Positions 1 to 7,314 of a stretch of DNA of 64,000 bases are shown here, piece by piece (the first letter of the stretch is position 1; the number at the start of each line of letters is the position of its first letter). This DNA is from Sphingobacteriaceae bacterium. Its GTDB lineage: Bacteria > Bacteroidota > Bacteroidia > Sphingobacteriales > Sphingobacteriaceae. The stretch covers positions 150,759-214,758 of the forward strand of contig JAQSWM010000009.1 in the NCBI GenBank assembly GCA_029266635.1, given 5' to 3'. A program made the translations under genes and the position numbers. The notes beneath the pieces are model-generated. The model searched no databases. It was not told the origin of the DNA and saw nothing but the letters and a program-made list of their open reading frames with translations.

Positions 1-257
1 AAGTTGTTGATCTGAGCTGGCGTTAAGAATACCAGTTCTTTTAATTGCGTGGCAGTAGCTTTATTAATATTGATTGGATTTCTGAGATAGTAGTTGAGCC
101 GTTCCGCCAGTTCCGTATAATCGAAATACTCTCCGGCATCTTCCGCTACGGATTCAAGAATCTGTTCTATTACCTGATCTGTTTCCGTTTGTGCCTGAAC
201 ATATCGCCCGCACAAAACCAGCATCCCGAACAAAAGAAACAGCCTTTTAAAACTCAT
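1..257 (-). CDS. Helix-hairpin-helix secreted protein, N-terminal part (cut by window edge)
   Basis: Reading the minus strand from the ATG at 257 gives 85 open codons running off the left edge. Residues 1-22 form a signal peptide: basic start, hydrophobic core, Ala-x-Ala before Gln. Residues about 62-82 carry an NINKAT-x-x-QL segment followed by LTPAQI, the typical helix-hairpin-helix pattern of ComEA-like domains. In Bacteroidota such motifs occur in long exported proteins of unknown role; that comparison is family knowledge. Its ATG overlaps the end of the upstream barrel-protein gene (stop at 247) by 11 bp, so the two are probably co-transcribed. The rest of the protein lies outside the window. 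Confidence 0.75.
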   Translation of the reverse strand, partial: MSFKRLFLLFGMLVLCGRYVQAQTETDQVIEQILESVAEDAGEYFDYTELAERLNYYLRNPININKATATQLKELVFLTPAQINN

Positions 258-1017
258 AACTCAAAGCTATTTGTGGTGAAATGCCGAGATCGGGATGAGT
301 AGCAACAGCAGCATCAATCCGGAAATTATTGTACAGCAAACCAAAGCCCGCATATTGCCTGAACGGGTTGGCCGACACTCCTCCACGGAAGGCAAGCCAG
401 TCAATTACCTGATATTCCAGGCCTGACCTGAAATCCGCTTTCAACTCAAGTTCCTTTACGAGTCCACTGTTTAGCAAAAGCTTGTTTGAAACCCGGTACG
501 ATGCGCCAACCTCATAAATTGAGGGGATGACCGTGCTTAGCTGATTGCTGTATTTGCTGCTGGACGGATTTGCCAGATGGGCGCCCAGCAAGAGGTTTTC
601 GGAAAGGAAATATTGTGCGCCGGCTTCAAAAGAATAGGCTTTCGCATCGCCATATTGCGGAATTTTCACTTGGTGATAATTGAAAGCTAAGGCTGCGAAA
701 AGCTTCCCGCCAAAGTTTTTAGCGTAACTGAACGAGGCTTTCTGTTCGTTATATGCTGAAAAGCCGTAGCTCTCAAAACTAAGGCCAAGAGCATTCCCCT
801 GCAAAGGATAAACGAGGACCGCAGATTTTGTGCTTAGATCAGGGTTTAGATACTGGCTTTGATATGCTGCGGAAAGCGCCGGCCGTTTAACTGCAGCTAT
901 CCCTGCCTGGTTGCTCTGCATGCTCCATTTATCCTGCAGCGCCACGCCCGTCATCCCAAGCGCTGTGGCACGAGGCCCGGGATTGGTTTGAGCGGAAGCC
1001 CAAACCGGCAGCCACAA
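247..1017 (-). CDS. PorV/PorQ-like outer-membrane beta-barrel protein
   Basis: The mature part has alternating amphipathic strands, ends in an aromatic residue (Tyr-Glu-Phe) and contains the ALGMTG and SNQAGIA patterns seen near the N-terminus of PorV/PorQ-type barrel proteins of Bacteroidota. It should sit in the outer membrane; a link to type IX secretion is inference from similarity. The coordinates use the first conventional start, a TTG at 1017, which leaves only half a signal peptide (WLPVWASAQ). In frame upstream, with no ATG or GTG, codons from a CTG at 1053 would add a basic, hydrophobic stretch that completes a normal signal peptide. The true start is therefore likely 1053. The downstream helix-hairpin-helix gene overlaps it by 11 bp. 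Confidence 0.72.
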   Translation of the reverse strand: MWLPVWASAQTNPGPRATALGMTGVALQDKWSMQSNQAGIAAVKRPALSAAYQSQYLNPDLSTKSAVLVYPLQGNALGLSFESYGFSAYNEQKASFSYAKNFGGKLFAALAFNYHQVKIPQYGDAKAYSFEAGAQYFLSENLLLGAHLANPSSSKYSNQLSTVIPSIYEVGASYRVSNKLLLNSGLVKELELKADFRSGLEYQVIDWLAFRGGVSANPFRQYAGFGLLYNNFRIDAAVATHPDLGISPQIALSYEF

Positions 1018-1167
1018 AAGCGAGGCTGCCGCGATAAGCTTGTTAGTTTTCAGTGTGTTGTGATTTAGGTAGTACTAATATAAAAATTATTCAGATTAAA
1101 ATTATTTAGATGTACGGGCAGTAACAAAAGCTGTAATTTCACGTCTTATTCCAAAGAAAAAACACAC

Positions 1168-1833
1168 ATGAAAAAATTAGTATTGAGTGCAGCCATTGCA
1201 TTGATTGCCACGGGCGCATTCGCTCAAAACAAGATTAAAGAAGGGACGATTGTTTACTCGGCAGAGTACACTTTGCCTGCGGGCATGGAAGCGATGGCAA
1301 GCCAGCTTCCTAAAGAGCTCACTGTTTATTTCAAAGGCGATTCTGCTGTGAGCGTACAAAAAATGGGCATGGCAAACATCAACATGATTACTAACAAAAA
1401 AACAGATTACATGCGTTTGCTACTTGATATCCCGGTTGCAGGTAAAAAGTATTCTGTAAAATTTACCCCTGCAGATCAGGAAATGATGAGCGATAAATTC
1501 CCGGAATGGGAAGCAACAGCAGGTACTGAAACTAAAACAATTGGTGCTTACAAAGTGCAGAAGTACACGCTGAAAGATAAAAAATCAGGAAAAGAATTTG
1601 AGGGCTGGTTTACAAAAGATATTGATGTTCCTGTAAATTCGTTTACGATGTTGTTTGACCCGTCATACGGAGTTCCTGTTGAGTTTAGCTCAATTCAGAA
1701 CGGCGTTACTTCAAAACTCACCGTAAAAGAATTGAAAGAAGGGCCTGTTCCAGCAAATTCATTTACTGCGGGCAATGATTTCGAAGAAATTACCGCAGAG
1801 CAGTTGCAGGCAATGCAAGGCGGCCGCCGTTAA
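1168..1833 (+). CDS. Secreted protein of unknown function (DUF4412-like)
   Basis: This is a 221-residue exported protein. Residues 1-19 are a clear signal peptide (MKK start, hydrophobic run, AFA before Gln). The rest is a compact, beta-rich domain with a GTIVYSAEY beginning, repeated K-Y-S and K-Y-T strands, and a Gly/Arg tail. The overall look resembles the small periplasmic or surface DUF4412-type proteins of Bacteroidota, but no catalytic motif is visible and the family assignment is tentative. It is transcribed away from the divergent barrel-protein gene and precedes the sulfatase gene by 56 bp. ATG at 1168 is the only sensible start. Confidence 0.6.
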   Translation: MKKLVLSAAIALIATGAFAQNKIKEGTIVYSAEYTLPAGMEAMASQLPKELTVYFKGDSAVSVQKMGMANINMITNKKTDYMRLLLDIPVAGKKYSVKFTPADQEMMSDKFPEWEATAGTETKTIGAYKVQKYTLKDKKSGKEFEGWFTKDIDVPVNSFTMLFDPSYGVPVEFSSIQNGVTSKLTVKELKEGPVPANSFTAGNDFEEITAEQLQAMQGGRR

Positions 1834-1875
1834 TAGCTGAACTTTTTGAGGCTTTTTAACATACAAGCTAAAGTT

Positions 1876-1883
1876 TACCTTTG
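1876..1883 (+). promoter_or_regulatory. -7 promoter element TAnnTTTG for the sulfatase gene
   Basis: TACCTTTG matches the Bacteroidota -7 consensus exactly. It ends 6 nt before the ATG at 1890, so the predicted transcript would have almost no leader. A TTTG lies at 1845-1848, farther upstream than the usual spacing. Confidence 0.45.
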
Positions 1884-1889
1884 AAGCCT

Positions 1890-3746
1890 ATGTTAAAAAG
1901 CCTTCTTTTTTGCCTGCGGTTTTTTTGCTTTTGGCTGATATTCTTCTTCGCAGACCGGCTCATCTTTCTTTTTTATTTCCACGATAAAGTATCTACTCTC
2001 GGTTTTGGCAACATTGCCAGGACATTTTTATATGGGCTGTGGATGGACGCCTCAATGGCTGGATATCTTTCCGTCATACCATTGCTCGGGCTTCTTTTGG
2101 TTTGGGCAATCCCCTCCCTGAAAATATCCAGAAAGCCTGTCCTGATTTATTCCTGGCTGCTCATCGTTCCATTCTCCATCATCGTGGCAGCAAATTTCAA
2201 TATCTACCGCGAGTGGGGCAGCAAGATCAATTACAGGGCGCTTGATTTCTTTTTCAACTCTACCCGTGAAGCAGTAGCATCCAGCAGCACATCGCCTGTA
2301 CTTCTCTCCTTTTCTATCATCGGAGCGCTTATCATATTTTTTATCTGGCTATCGCGAAAGCTAATCAAACCCATTCCGCCGCTGCCTGGCGCCCAACGTG
2401 CAGTACTGGGCTTTGTGCTCATCGCCCTGACCTTTCTCGCTATCCGCGGAGGCTGGCAACTGTCGCCAATGAACGAGAGCATGGCATATTTTTCTGAAAA
2501 GCCTATCCTTAACCATGCAGCAATTAACACCGATTGGGCTTTGATGCATGATATCCTGGCGAATAAATACGGTACAAAAAATCCGTACGCCTATTTCAAG
2601 CCCGAAGAAGCAAAAAATATTGTTGCTGATTTATATGCGGTTCCGAACACCAATACTGAAACCATCCTTACAACCCAGCGCCCCAACGTGGTGGTGATTA
2701 TCATGGAAAGCTTTACAGCGGACGTGATTGAGAGCCTTGGCGGCGAGCCGGGCGTTGCCCCGAATATGGAAAAGCTGGCTGCTGATGGGATTTTATTTAC
2801 GAACATCTATGCTTCCGGCGACCGCACTGATAAAGGCCTGATTGGGATATTGAGCGGCTTCCCATCACAGGCTACCCGCAGCATTATCAAGTCGAACAAC
2901 AAACAGGAAAAACTGCCTTCGCTCTCGCAAACGCTGGCTAAACAGGGCTACAAAACTTCATTCTACTATGGCGGAGAAAGCGAGTTTTTCAATGTCAAAT
3001 CGTACGTACTGAGCCACAATTATCAGAAGCTGGTTGACAAACCGACGTTCGACAAAAAGGATATGAACTCCAAGTGGGGTGCCTACGACCATGCGGTTTA
3101 CAACAAGGCTTTAGCCGATGCAGAGCACGAGCCACAGCCCTTCTTCTGCGCCATCCAGACGCTCACCAACCACGAGCCATTTGAGCTGCCGGGCACACCA
3201 AAGTTCAAGGGAAAAGACGTATCGAACGAGTTCCGCAGCACAGCCTTTTACTCAGATTCTACACTTGCAGATTATCTCACACAGGCAAAAACTAAGCCCT
3301 GGTATAAAAACACTTTGTTCATCGTTGTCGCCGACCATGGGCATTTGCTGCCAAAAGCAAAATACGAAATCCAGGATCCGCACCGTTTTCGTATTCCTTT
3401 GCTGTTCTATGGCGGGGCTTTAAAGGAGGATGTGCGGGGCAGGAAAGTTGAGAAGATTGGCAATCAGACGGATATTGCTGCCACCCTTTTTGCTCAAATG
3501 AACATTGATCACAGCGACTTCCATTGGAGCAAAGATCTACTGAACCCCGGAACAAAAGAGTTCAGCTTTTTCGATTGGGATAATGGCTTTGGATTTGTGA
3601 CGCCGCAACAGGCGGTTTCTTTTGACAACGTGGGTAAGAATGTTATTTATACGAGAGAAAAACAAGCTGAAGCTGTAGACGATTCCTTAATTAGACAGGG
3701 TAAGGCGTATATGCAGAGGGTTTTTCAGGAGTATTTGGATTATTGA
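1890..3746 (+). CDS. LtaS-type sulfatase / alkaline-phosphatase-superfamily membrane enzyme
   Basis: The 618-residue protein has about five N-terminal membrane segments within residues 1-190, then a large extracytoplasmic sulfatase domain. Metal and nucleophile motifs are visible: VVIIMESF around 268-275 (metal-binding Glu), DRTDKG around 311-316 (Thr nucleophile position) and VADHGH near the C-terminal third. The family transfers phosphoglycerol or phosphoethanolamine-type groups to membrane glycolipids or polymers; the substrate here cannot be read from sequence. I chose ATG 1890 over the in-frame TTG at 1881 because a TAnnTTTG box covers the TTG. It stands alone, with no neighbouring lipid-modification gene. 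Confidence 0.85.
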   Translation: MLKSLLFCLRFFCFWLIFFFADRLIFLFYFHDKVSTLGFGNIARTFLYGLWMDASMAGYLSVIPLLGLLLVWAIPSLKISRKPVLIYSWLLIVPFSIIVAANFNIYREWGSKINYRALDFFFNSTREAVASSSTSPVLLSFSIIGALIIFFIWLSRKLIKPIPPLPGAQRAVLGFVLIALTFLAIRGGWQLSPMNESMAYFSEKPILNHAAINTDWALMHDILANKYGTKNPYAYFKPEEAKNIVADLYAVPNTNTETILTTQRPNVVVIIMESFTADVIESLGGEPGVAPNMEKLAADGILFTNIYASGDRTDKGLIGILSGFPSQATRSIIKSNNKQEKLPSLSQTLAKQGYKTSFYYGGESEFFNVKSYVLSHNYQKLVDKPTFDKKDMNSKWGAYDHAVYNKALADAEHEPQPFFCAIQTLTNHEPFELPGTPKFKGKDVSNEFRSTAFYSDSTLADYLTQAKTKPWYKNTLFIVVADHGHLLPKAKYEIQDPHRFRIPLLFYGGALKEDVRGRKVEKIGNQTDIAATLFAQMNIDHSDFHWSKDLLNPGTKEFSFFDWDNGFGFVTPQQAVSFDNVGKNVIYTREKQAEAVDDSLIRQGKAYMQRVFQEYLDY

Positions 3747-3795
3747 TTCTGTGCCGAAATATGATTATATTAGATTTAAAAAGATGGAGAAAAAT

Positions 3796-3831
3796 CATCC
3801 ATATCTACCGGTATATGGGGAGATATGGATG
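3796..3831. repeat. 11-bp inverted repeat with extra half-site
   Basis: CATCCATATCT (3796-3806) and AGATATGGATG (3821-3831) are perfect inverted arms around a 14-nt loop. A third copy of the left arm, CATCCATATAT, begins at 3839. The set lies directly upstream of the proposed cassette boundary at 3854. It could be a terminator-like hairpin for the sulfatase gene without a T tract, or an operator. Confidence 0.5.
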
Positions 3832-3854
3832 AAAAAATCATCCATATATATTAG

Positions 3855-4513
3855 TTATGCACCATTTTATGCGACACATCCTAAGCTTCATAGTACTTAA
3901 TTTGACACTTGCTGCTTGTGGTAACAACTCAGCTCACAACGGTGCTCATCAGTCTGACACAACTCGACAGACTTTGGCTGCTTCGGCGACGAATTTTGCA
4001 AATAACGACACACTTATCGTTGACAGACAAGCTGCCGTGTTTATAGAGCCTGACAGCATTAGAATTGAACGGGAGAAAAAACAATCAAGTGAAGAAGATT
4101 TTTATACTGCAGCTGACGACTATCTGTATTACCTAAGTTCAGTGAACAAGTTTCTCGATAGCGTTAAACTTAGGAAACTTTATACGACAGACAAGAAATA
4201 CATTAAGTTCATTAGTAACGACAAGTCTGAGCAATTGATTAAAATTGACGAACTGCCACAATTATGGAGCATCTATTTCTTTGACCCGAGAAAAAAAGCA
4301 AAGGACATAGATATGACTATGGTTTGGGAAGAATACGAGGAATATTATAGTAAAAAATAACTCGCTTTTCAGACAGACCAAAAACGGTGCATAACACAGC
4401 CTTTGCAAAATGGCGGTTGACGTTGTTCTCGATATTTTTCTACATTTAACTAAGTTTTGTGCCGGGTGACAATGAAGTGCTTTCTATCCGCCATCTTCGC
4501 AAAGCCTTAACCG
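3855..4513 (+). mobile_element. Putative integron-type gene cassette (single ORF plus attC-like site)
   Basis: One short AT-rich gene is enclosed by GTTATGCACC at 3854-3863 and its exact inverse complement GGTGCATAAC at 4386-4395. The second copy opens an imperfect hairpin that ends in CGTTAGC at 4512-4518. This is the arrangement of an integron cassette: crossover G^TT at the 5' end, ORF, R'' core complementary to its own R', a folded attC, and the G of the next core. No integrase gene lies in the window. The call rests on structure alone. Confidence 0.42.
3857..4360 (+). CDS. Small lipoprotein of unknown function (cassette gene)
   Basis: The 167-residue product begins with a lipoprotein signal: hydrophobic stretch then LAAC-GN at residues 18-23, so Cys21 would be lipidated. 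The mature part is polar, with an Asn/His/Thr-rich linker, then a charged domain with SVNKFLDS and YTTDKKYIKF segments, and no recognised motif. An ATG at 3869 would give a tighter signal peptide; the ATG at 3857 overlaps the cassette core. Base composition is clearly more AT-rich than the neighbouring genes and the gene has no functional neighbours, both suggesting recent acquisition. Function is unknown. Confidence 0.62.
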   Translation: MHHFMRHILSFIVLNLTLAACGNNSAHNGAHQSDTTRQTLAASATNFANNDTLIVDRQAAVFIEPDSIRIEREKKQSSEEDFYTAADDYLYYLSSVNKFLDSVKLRKLYTTDKKYIKFISNDKSEQLIKIDELPQLWSIYFFDPRKKAKDIDMTMVWEEYEEYYSKK

Positions 4514-4521
4514 TTAGCTGC
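4386..4521. repeat. attC-like imperfect palindrome
   Basis: From the outside in: GCATAAC (4389-4395) faces GTTAGCT (4513-4519); GCCTTTGCAAAATGGCGG (4399-4416) pairs with CCGCCATCTTCGCAAAGCC (4488-4506) with a few mismatches and bulges; a roughly 70-nt variable spacer lies between. This order of outer cores, inner stem with bulged bases and long terminal loop is that of integron attC sites. I rely on geometry; no database comparison was made. Confidence 0.45.
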
Positions 4522-4830
4522 TATAATCGAGAGCCAACAGATCCTTCTCGATGAAAGTAAGCCAGCCATCTTCGACACTCGTGGGAAATAGGGCCATTCA
4601 GGTTGTTCATTAATGAATATTCACAGTCTAAGCTGGCGCCCGCGTGCCATGTATGCTTTAATATAGCGAATTCCTGTTTGTAATGAGTGCTTACAACAGT
4701 TTTTCAAATAACCCTCCAATAAATTATTCAGTTCAAGTCCACGAGTAAGTTATACTCAAAATAACTGCAGACATTAAAACAGGATCGGCTTACATGAGGT
4801 TTTTGTATACAGAGGTAAGACAAAAACTAA
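4514..4830. other. Gene-poor gap, possibly decayed coding sequence
   Basis: About 320 bp lie between the attC-like site and cbpA. The minus strand shows several short open stretches in different frames, for example 28 codons at 4597-4514 containing FPTSVEDGWLTF and about 40 codons at 4757-4637 containing GLELNNLLEGYL, each ended by stops. The plus strand is also partly open. Nothing amounts to a gene; a frameshifted remnant is possible. No promoter box or tRNA is recognisable. Confidence 0.3.
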
Positions 4831-5742
4831 ATGGAATTCATCGACTATTATAAAACCTTAGGCATTCCGAAGACAGCCACAGAATCGGAAATCAAATCGG
4901 CTTACCGGAAACTTGCCCGTAAGTACCACCCCGACGTAAATCCCGGAAACAAAGAAGCTGAAGCAAAATTTAAAGAGCTTAATGAGGCAAACGAGGTTTT
5001 AAGCAATGCTGAAAACCGCAAGAAATACGACAAATACGGCAAAGACTGGAAGCACGGCGAGGAGTATGAAAAAGCCCGGGCGCAGCAAAGCCAACAGCAA
5101 CAACAGTATTCTTCACGCCAGTCCGGATACGGCGGCTTTGGCGGCCAGGACTATTCTGACTTTTTTGAATCCATGTTTGGAGGTGGCGGGTCATCATTCA
5201 ACCAGGGGCACGGCAGCAGGTTTAAAGGCCAGGATTTCAACGCCGAATTGCACCTCGACTTAAAAGACGTTTACACCACGCAATCGCAAATCTTAGACGT
5301 AAACGGTGAAAAGATCAGATTAACCATCCCGTCAGGTGTAGAAAACGGGCAGACGATCAAAATAAAAGGCAAAGGTGCGCCCGGAGCAAATGGCGGGCCA
5401 GCCGGCGATCTCTACATCAGGTTCAATGTAAATAACCACACAGATTTCAAACGCGAAGGCAGCACTTTGTATCAGAACGTAGATTTAAACCTCTACACTT
5501 CTGTTTTGGGCGGCGAGATTAATGTAAAAACTTTCGACGGGAAGGTGAAACTGAAGGTGCCGCCCGGCACTAAAAACGGCACGAAAGTGAAGCTTAAAGG
5601 AAAAGGATTTCCGGTGTATAAGAAGGATGGAGAGTTTGGCGATATGATTATAACATACCAGATCCAAATCCCAACCAATTTGAGTGAAAAAGAAATCGAG
5701 TTGTTTAAAGAACTTCAAAAAATCAGCACCAATGAACACTAA
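4831..5742 (+). CDS. cbpA: CbpA-type DnaJ co-chaperone
   Basis: The 303-residue protein has an N-terminal J domain (about 4-70) with the HPD tripeptide at 33-35, a Gln/Gly/Phe-rich linker (about 75-130) including a QQSQQQQQ run, and a two-part C-terminal substrate-binding domain (about 135-295) with repeated KIKGKGAPG and KLKGKGFP motifs. The four CxxCxGxG zinc repeats of classical DnaJ are absent, which identifies the CbpA class. It stimulates Hsp70 ATPase and binds unfolded clients; CbpA proteins can also bind DNA. The next gene, overlapping by 11 bp, is its modulator CbpM, confirming the class. dnaK itself lies far away at 57.5-59.5 kb. Confidence 0.9.
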   Translation: MEFIDYYKTLGIPKTATESEIKSAYRKLARKYHPDVNPGNKEAEAKFKELNEANEVLSNAENRKKYDKYGKDWKHGEEYEKARAQQSQQQQQYSSRQSGYGGFGGQDYSDFFESMFGGGGSSFNQGHGSRFKGQDFNAELHLDLKDVYTTQSQILDVNGEKIRLTIPSGVENGQTIKIKGKGAPGANGGPAGDLYIRFNVNNHTDFKREGSTLYQNVDLNLYTSVLGGEINVKTFDGKVKLKVPPGTKNGTKVKLKGKGFPVYKKDGEFGDMIITYQIQIPTNLSEKEIELFKELQKISTNEH

Positions 5743-6025
5743 GCAGCTAATACCGGCACAAATTCTTTGTTCGCACTATAACATTGAGGTCTCATTCTTT
5801 GATTCCTTGTACAAGATGGGTTTGATCCAGATTGAGGTTGTCGGGCAGGACCAATTTGTACATCAGGATAGGATCAATGATCTGGAGAAAATAATCAGGC
5901 TCCACAATGAACTCCACGTGAACCTGGAGGGCATTGATGTAATCTTCAATTTACTGGAAAAAGAGCGTGAACTTCGGGAAGAATTAATTGCTCTTCAGAA
6001 TAGGTTGAGGCTTTATGAGGAGTAA
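5732..6025 (+). CDS. cbpM: CbpM-like chaperone modulator
   Basis: The ATG at 5732 lies inside the last codons of cbpA (11-bp overlap), giving 97 residues. The protein has a MerR/CbpM-like N-terminal helix-turn-helix fold ([20 protein letters not shown]) followed by a C-terminal coiled coil (about 50-95) rich in Leu, Glu and Arg. CbpM binds the J domain of CbpA and inhibits it in Escherichia coli; the same role is inferred here from the adjacency and size. A longer reading frame starting at 5684 exists but would lie within cbpA and is not used. Confidence 0.85.
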   Translation: MNTKQLIPAQILCSHYNIEVSFFDSLYKMGLIQIEVVGQDQFVHQDRINDLEKIIRLHNELHVNLEGIDVIFNLLEKERELREELIALQNRLRLYEE

Positions 6026-6050
6026 GTGAGGCAGGGGCTTTAATTCTCGG

Positions 6051-6075
6051 ACATCCTCGTTGCAAACGAGCATGT
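6051..6075. repeat. REP-like palindrome
   Basis: ACAT-c-CTCGTT-gca-AACGAG-c-ATGT forms a near-perfect hairpin (arms 6051-6061 and 6065-6075, one unpaired position). It lies between the convergent cbpM and the CarboxypepD-domain gene. No T tract follows closely, so it looks more like a dispersed REP-type palindrome than a standard terminator. Confidence 0.4.
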
Positions 6076-6109
6076 GAAGGCGAATGGGAATCCAGCTACT
6101 CTTTTTCTA

Positions 6110-6574
6110 CTATCTCTTTTGTTTTTTCTTATAATGAGGTATAAAGTCTTGTGCATAGCAAGCCTTATCCGTTTTAAAAATACTTTTCTCAAACGCTTCT
6201 TTATGTAACTCTGGCAATTTCTTAAATCTTTTCATGCGAAGCCTATCAACCTTCTTGAGAGTTATAAAGTCATAAGTACCGCGTAACATCAGCACAACCT
6301 CGACCTGATCACAGTAATCTGAAAGCTTTATAGATGCTAACTCTATTCCCACACTTCTAAATAATACCGTATTCACGGAATTGGGTATCTCTACTTGGAA
6401 AAAACCATCTAAGTCTGTTTTGCCAACTTCAACGGTATCATTAATGATAATTGATACGTATGGCAAAGTTTCCAGGTCGTCATCAATTACCCTTCCTTTA
6501 AGTATTCTATTCTGAGAATAAAGGCTACTGATCGAAAACGCCAATACAATACAAACGACTAATAGCTTCTTCAT
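6110..6574 (-). CDS. Secreted CarboxypepD_reg-like domain protein
   Basis: The 154-residue product has a signal peptide (1-20, ending SLYS before Gln) and one CarboxypepD regulatory-like beta-sandwich (about 24-95) with the usual LKGRVIDDD beginning, LPYVSIIIN and KTDLDGFF strands. A basic C-terminal tail follows, ending KKKQKR. These domains are common as the N-terminal extension of TonB receptors; here the domain stands alone. The start is the ATG at 6574; an upstream ATG at 6601 would give an unlikely leader. The gene is AT-richer than its neighbours and is flanked by palindromes, so it may be acquired. Function is unknown. Confidence 0.65.
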   Translation of the reverse strand: MKKLLVVCIVLAFSISSLYSQNRILKGRVIDDDLETLPYVSIIINDTVEVGKTDLDGFFQVEIPNSVNTVLFRSVGIELASIKLSDYCDQVEVVLMLRGTYDFITLKKVDRLRMKRFKKLPELHKEAFEKSIFKTDKACYAQDFIPHYKKKQKR

Positions 6575-6601
6575 CTTGATTATCAAAAAAACATAGAACA
6601 A

Positions 6602-6666
6602 TTGCGCTAGTTTCTAACGAAGCGCTTACAACGGCTCTGCGACTCCTTTTGCCAATGAGCCGTAAA
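6602..6666. repeat. Inverted repeat with a GTTAG core next to the CarboxypepD-domain gene
   Basis: ACGGCTC (6631-6637) and GAGCCGT (6657-6663) are inverted arms, and the minus strand then reads GCGCTTCGTTAGAAAC before the gene. The layout resembles the attC-like element at 4.4 kb but no matching core is found at the gene's other end. Part of it may also act as a weak terminator for the ferritin-like gene region. Confidence 0.3.
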
Positions 6667-7314
6667 TCATCCCACCTCCACCAACTCCCCCTCCAGCGCT
6701 TTCACCCATTCACCAAACAATCTCGCCTCAATCTCTACCGCTTTTTCCGCATGCCTTTCCCATTCAGGTGAAAATTGCTTTAACTGGTTCAGCATCTCCT
6801 CCAAATGTCCTTCTTCTTCTAAAATAATCGACTTTACATTTACCCGGCTTCCCGCTTCATCCAGCGCCTGCTGATAAACAGGATAAAGCTCATCCGCCCT
6901 CACTTCTATCGCGTAAGTAACCAATAAATAAGCTGCAAACTTGAGATCGTATCCGCGTAAGCCTAACTCAGATTTCAAATACTTGCAAACTTCCACGTCT
7001 AACTTGTTAAGGTACAAACGGCTGTCGGCAGGTGCCAGCAGGTATTCGTCGGCATAAGTGGGACAATCTGTTTCGGAAAGTTTGCCTATTTGCTTCTTGA
7101 GATAATACGCGTGCCGGTGCTCTTCTGCCGCATGTTTCAAAATGATAAGCGTCACCTCAGTTTTATGCTCGCAGGCAGAAATTTTGCGGGCACCGGTATT
7201 CTCCATCAGCGAAAGCGTGTTCAGCAGGCGGGCATGCAGGGCATTATCAGCAACAAGTTGGGCAAAGAGCTTGGTCAAATCCATATCGGCAGGTATTTGG
7301 TCCAAAAATATCAT
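6667..7314 (-). CDS. Ferritin-like diiron-type four-helix protein
   Basis: The 215-residue protein is almost wholly helical. It shows the ferritin-like metal pattern: Glu38 in the first helix, E65-x-x-H68 in the second (AEEHRHAYY), a Glu in AIEVRADELYP, and E-x-x-H in LEEEGHLEEM near residue 185. These eight-ligand style positions suggest a carboxylate-bridged diiron site, so an oxygen- or hydroxylation-type redox activity is possible. The substrate is unknown. Its ATG shares one base with the bioA stop codon (TAATG), a strong sign of translational coupling to biotin synthesis. A bulk iron-storage role is less likely because the sequence is not close to ferritin. Confidence 0.65.
   Translation of the reverse strand: MIFLDQIPADMDLTKLFAQLVADNALHARLLNTLSLMENTGARKISACEHKTEVTLIILKHAAEEHRHAYYLKKQIGKLSETDCPTYADEYLLAPADSRLYLNKLDVEVCKYLKSELGLRGYDLKFAAYLLVTYAIEVRADELYPVYQQALDEAGSRVNVKSIILEEEGHLEEMLNQLKQFSPEWERHAEKAVEIEARLFGEWVKALEGELVEVG

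Noticed and set aside
45..302. 85-codon plus-strand ORF at the left edge
   Set aside because: It lies over the helix-hairpin-helix reading frame on the other strand, which has a signal peptide and a clear motif; the plus-strand product has no recognisable feature.
5684..5731. Upstream extension of cbpM
   Set aside because: The longer frame begins within the conserved C-terminus of cbpA; the ATG at 5732 gives the family's normal length.
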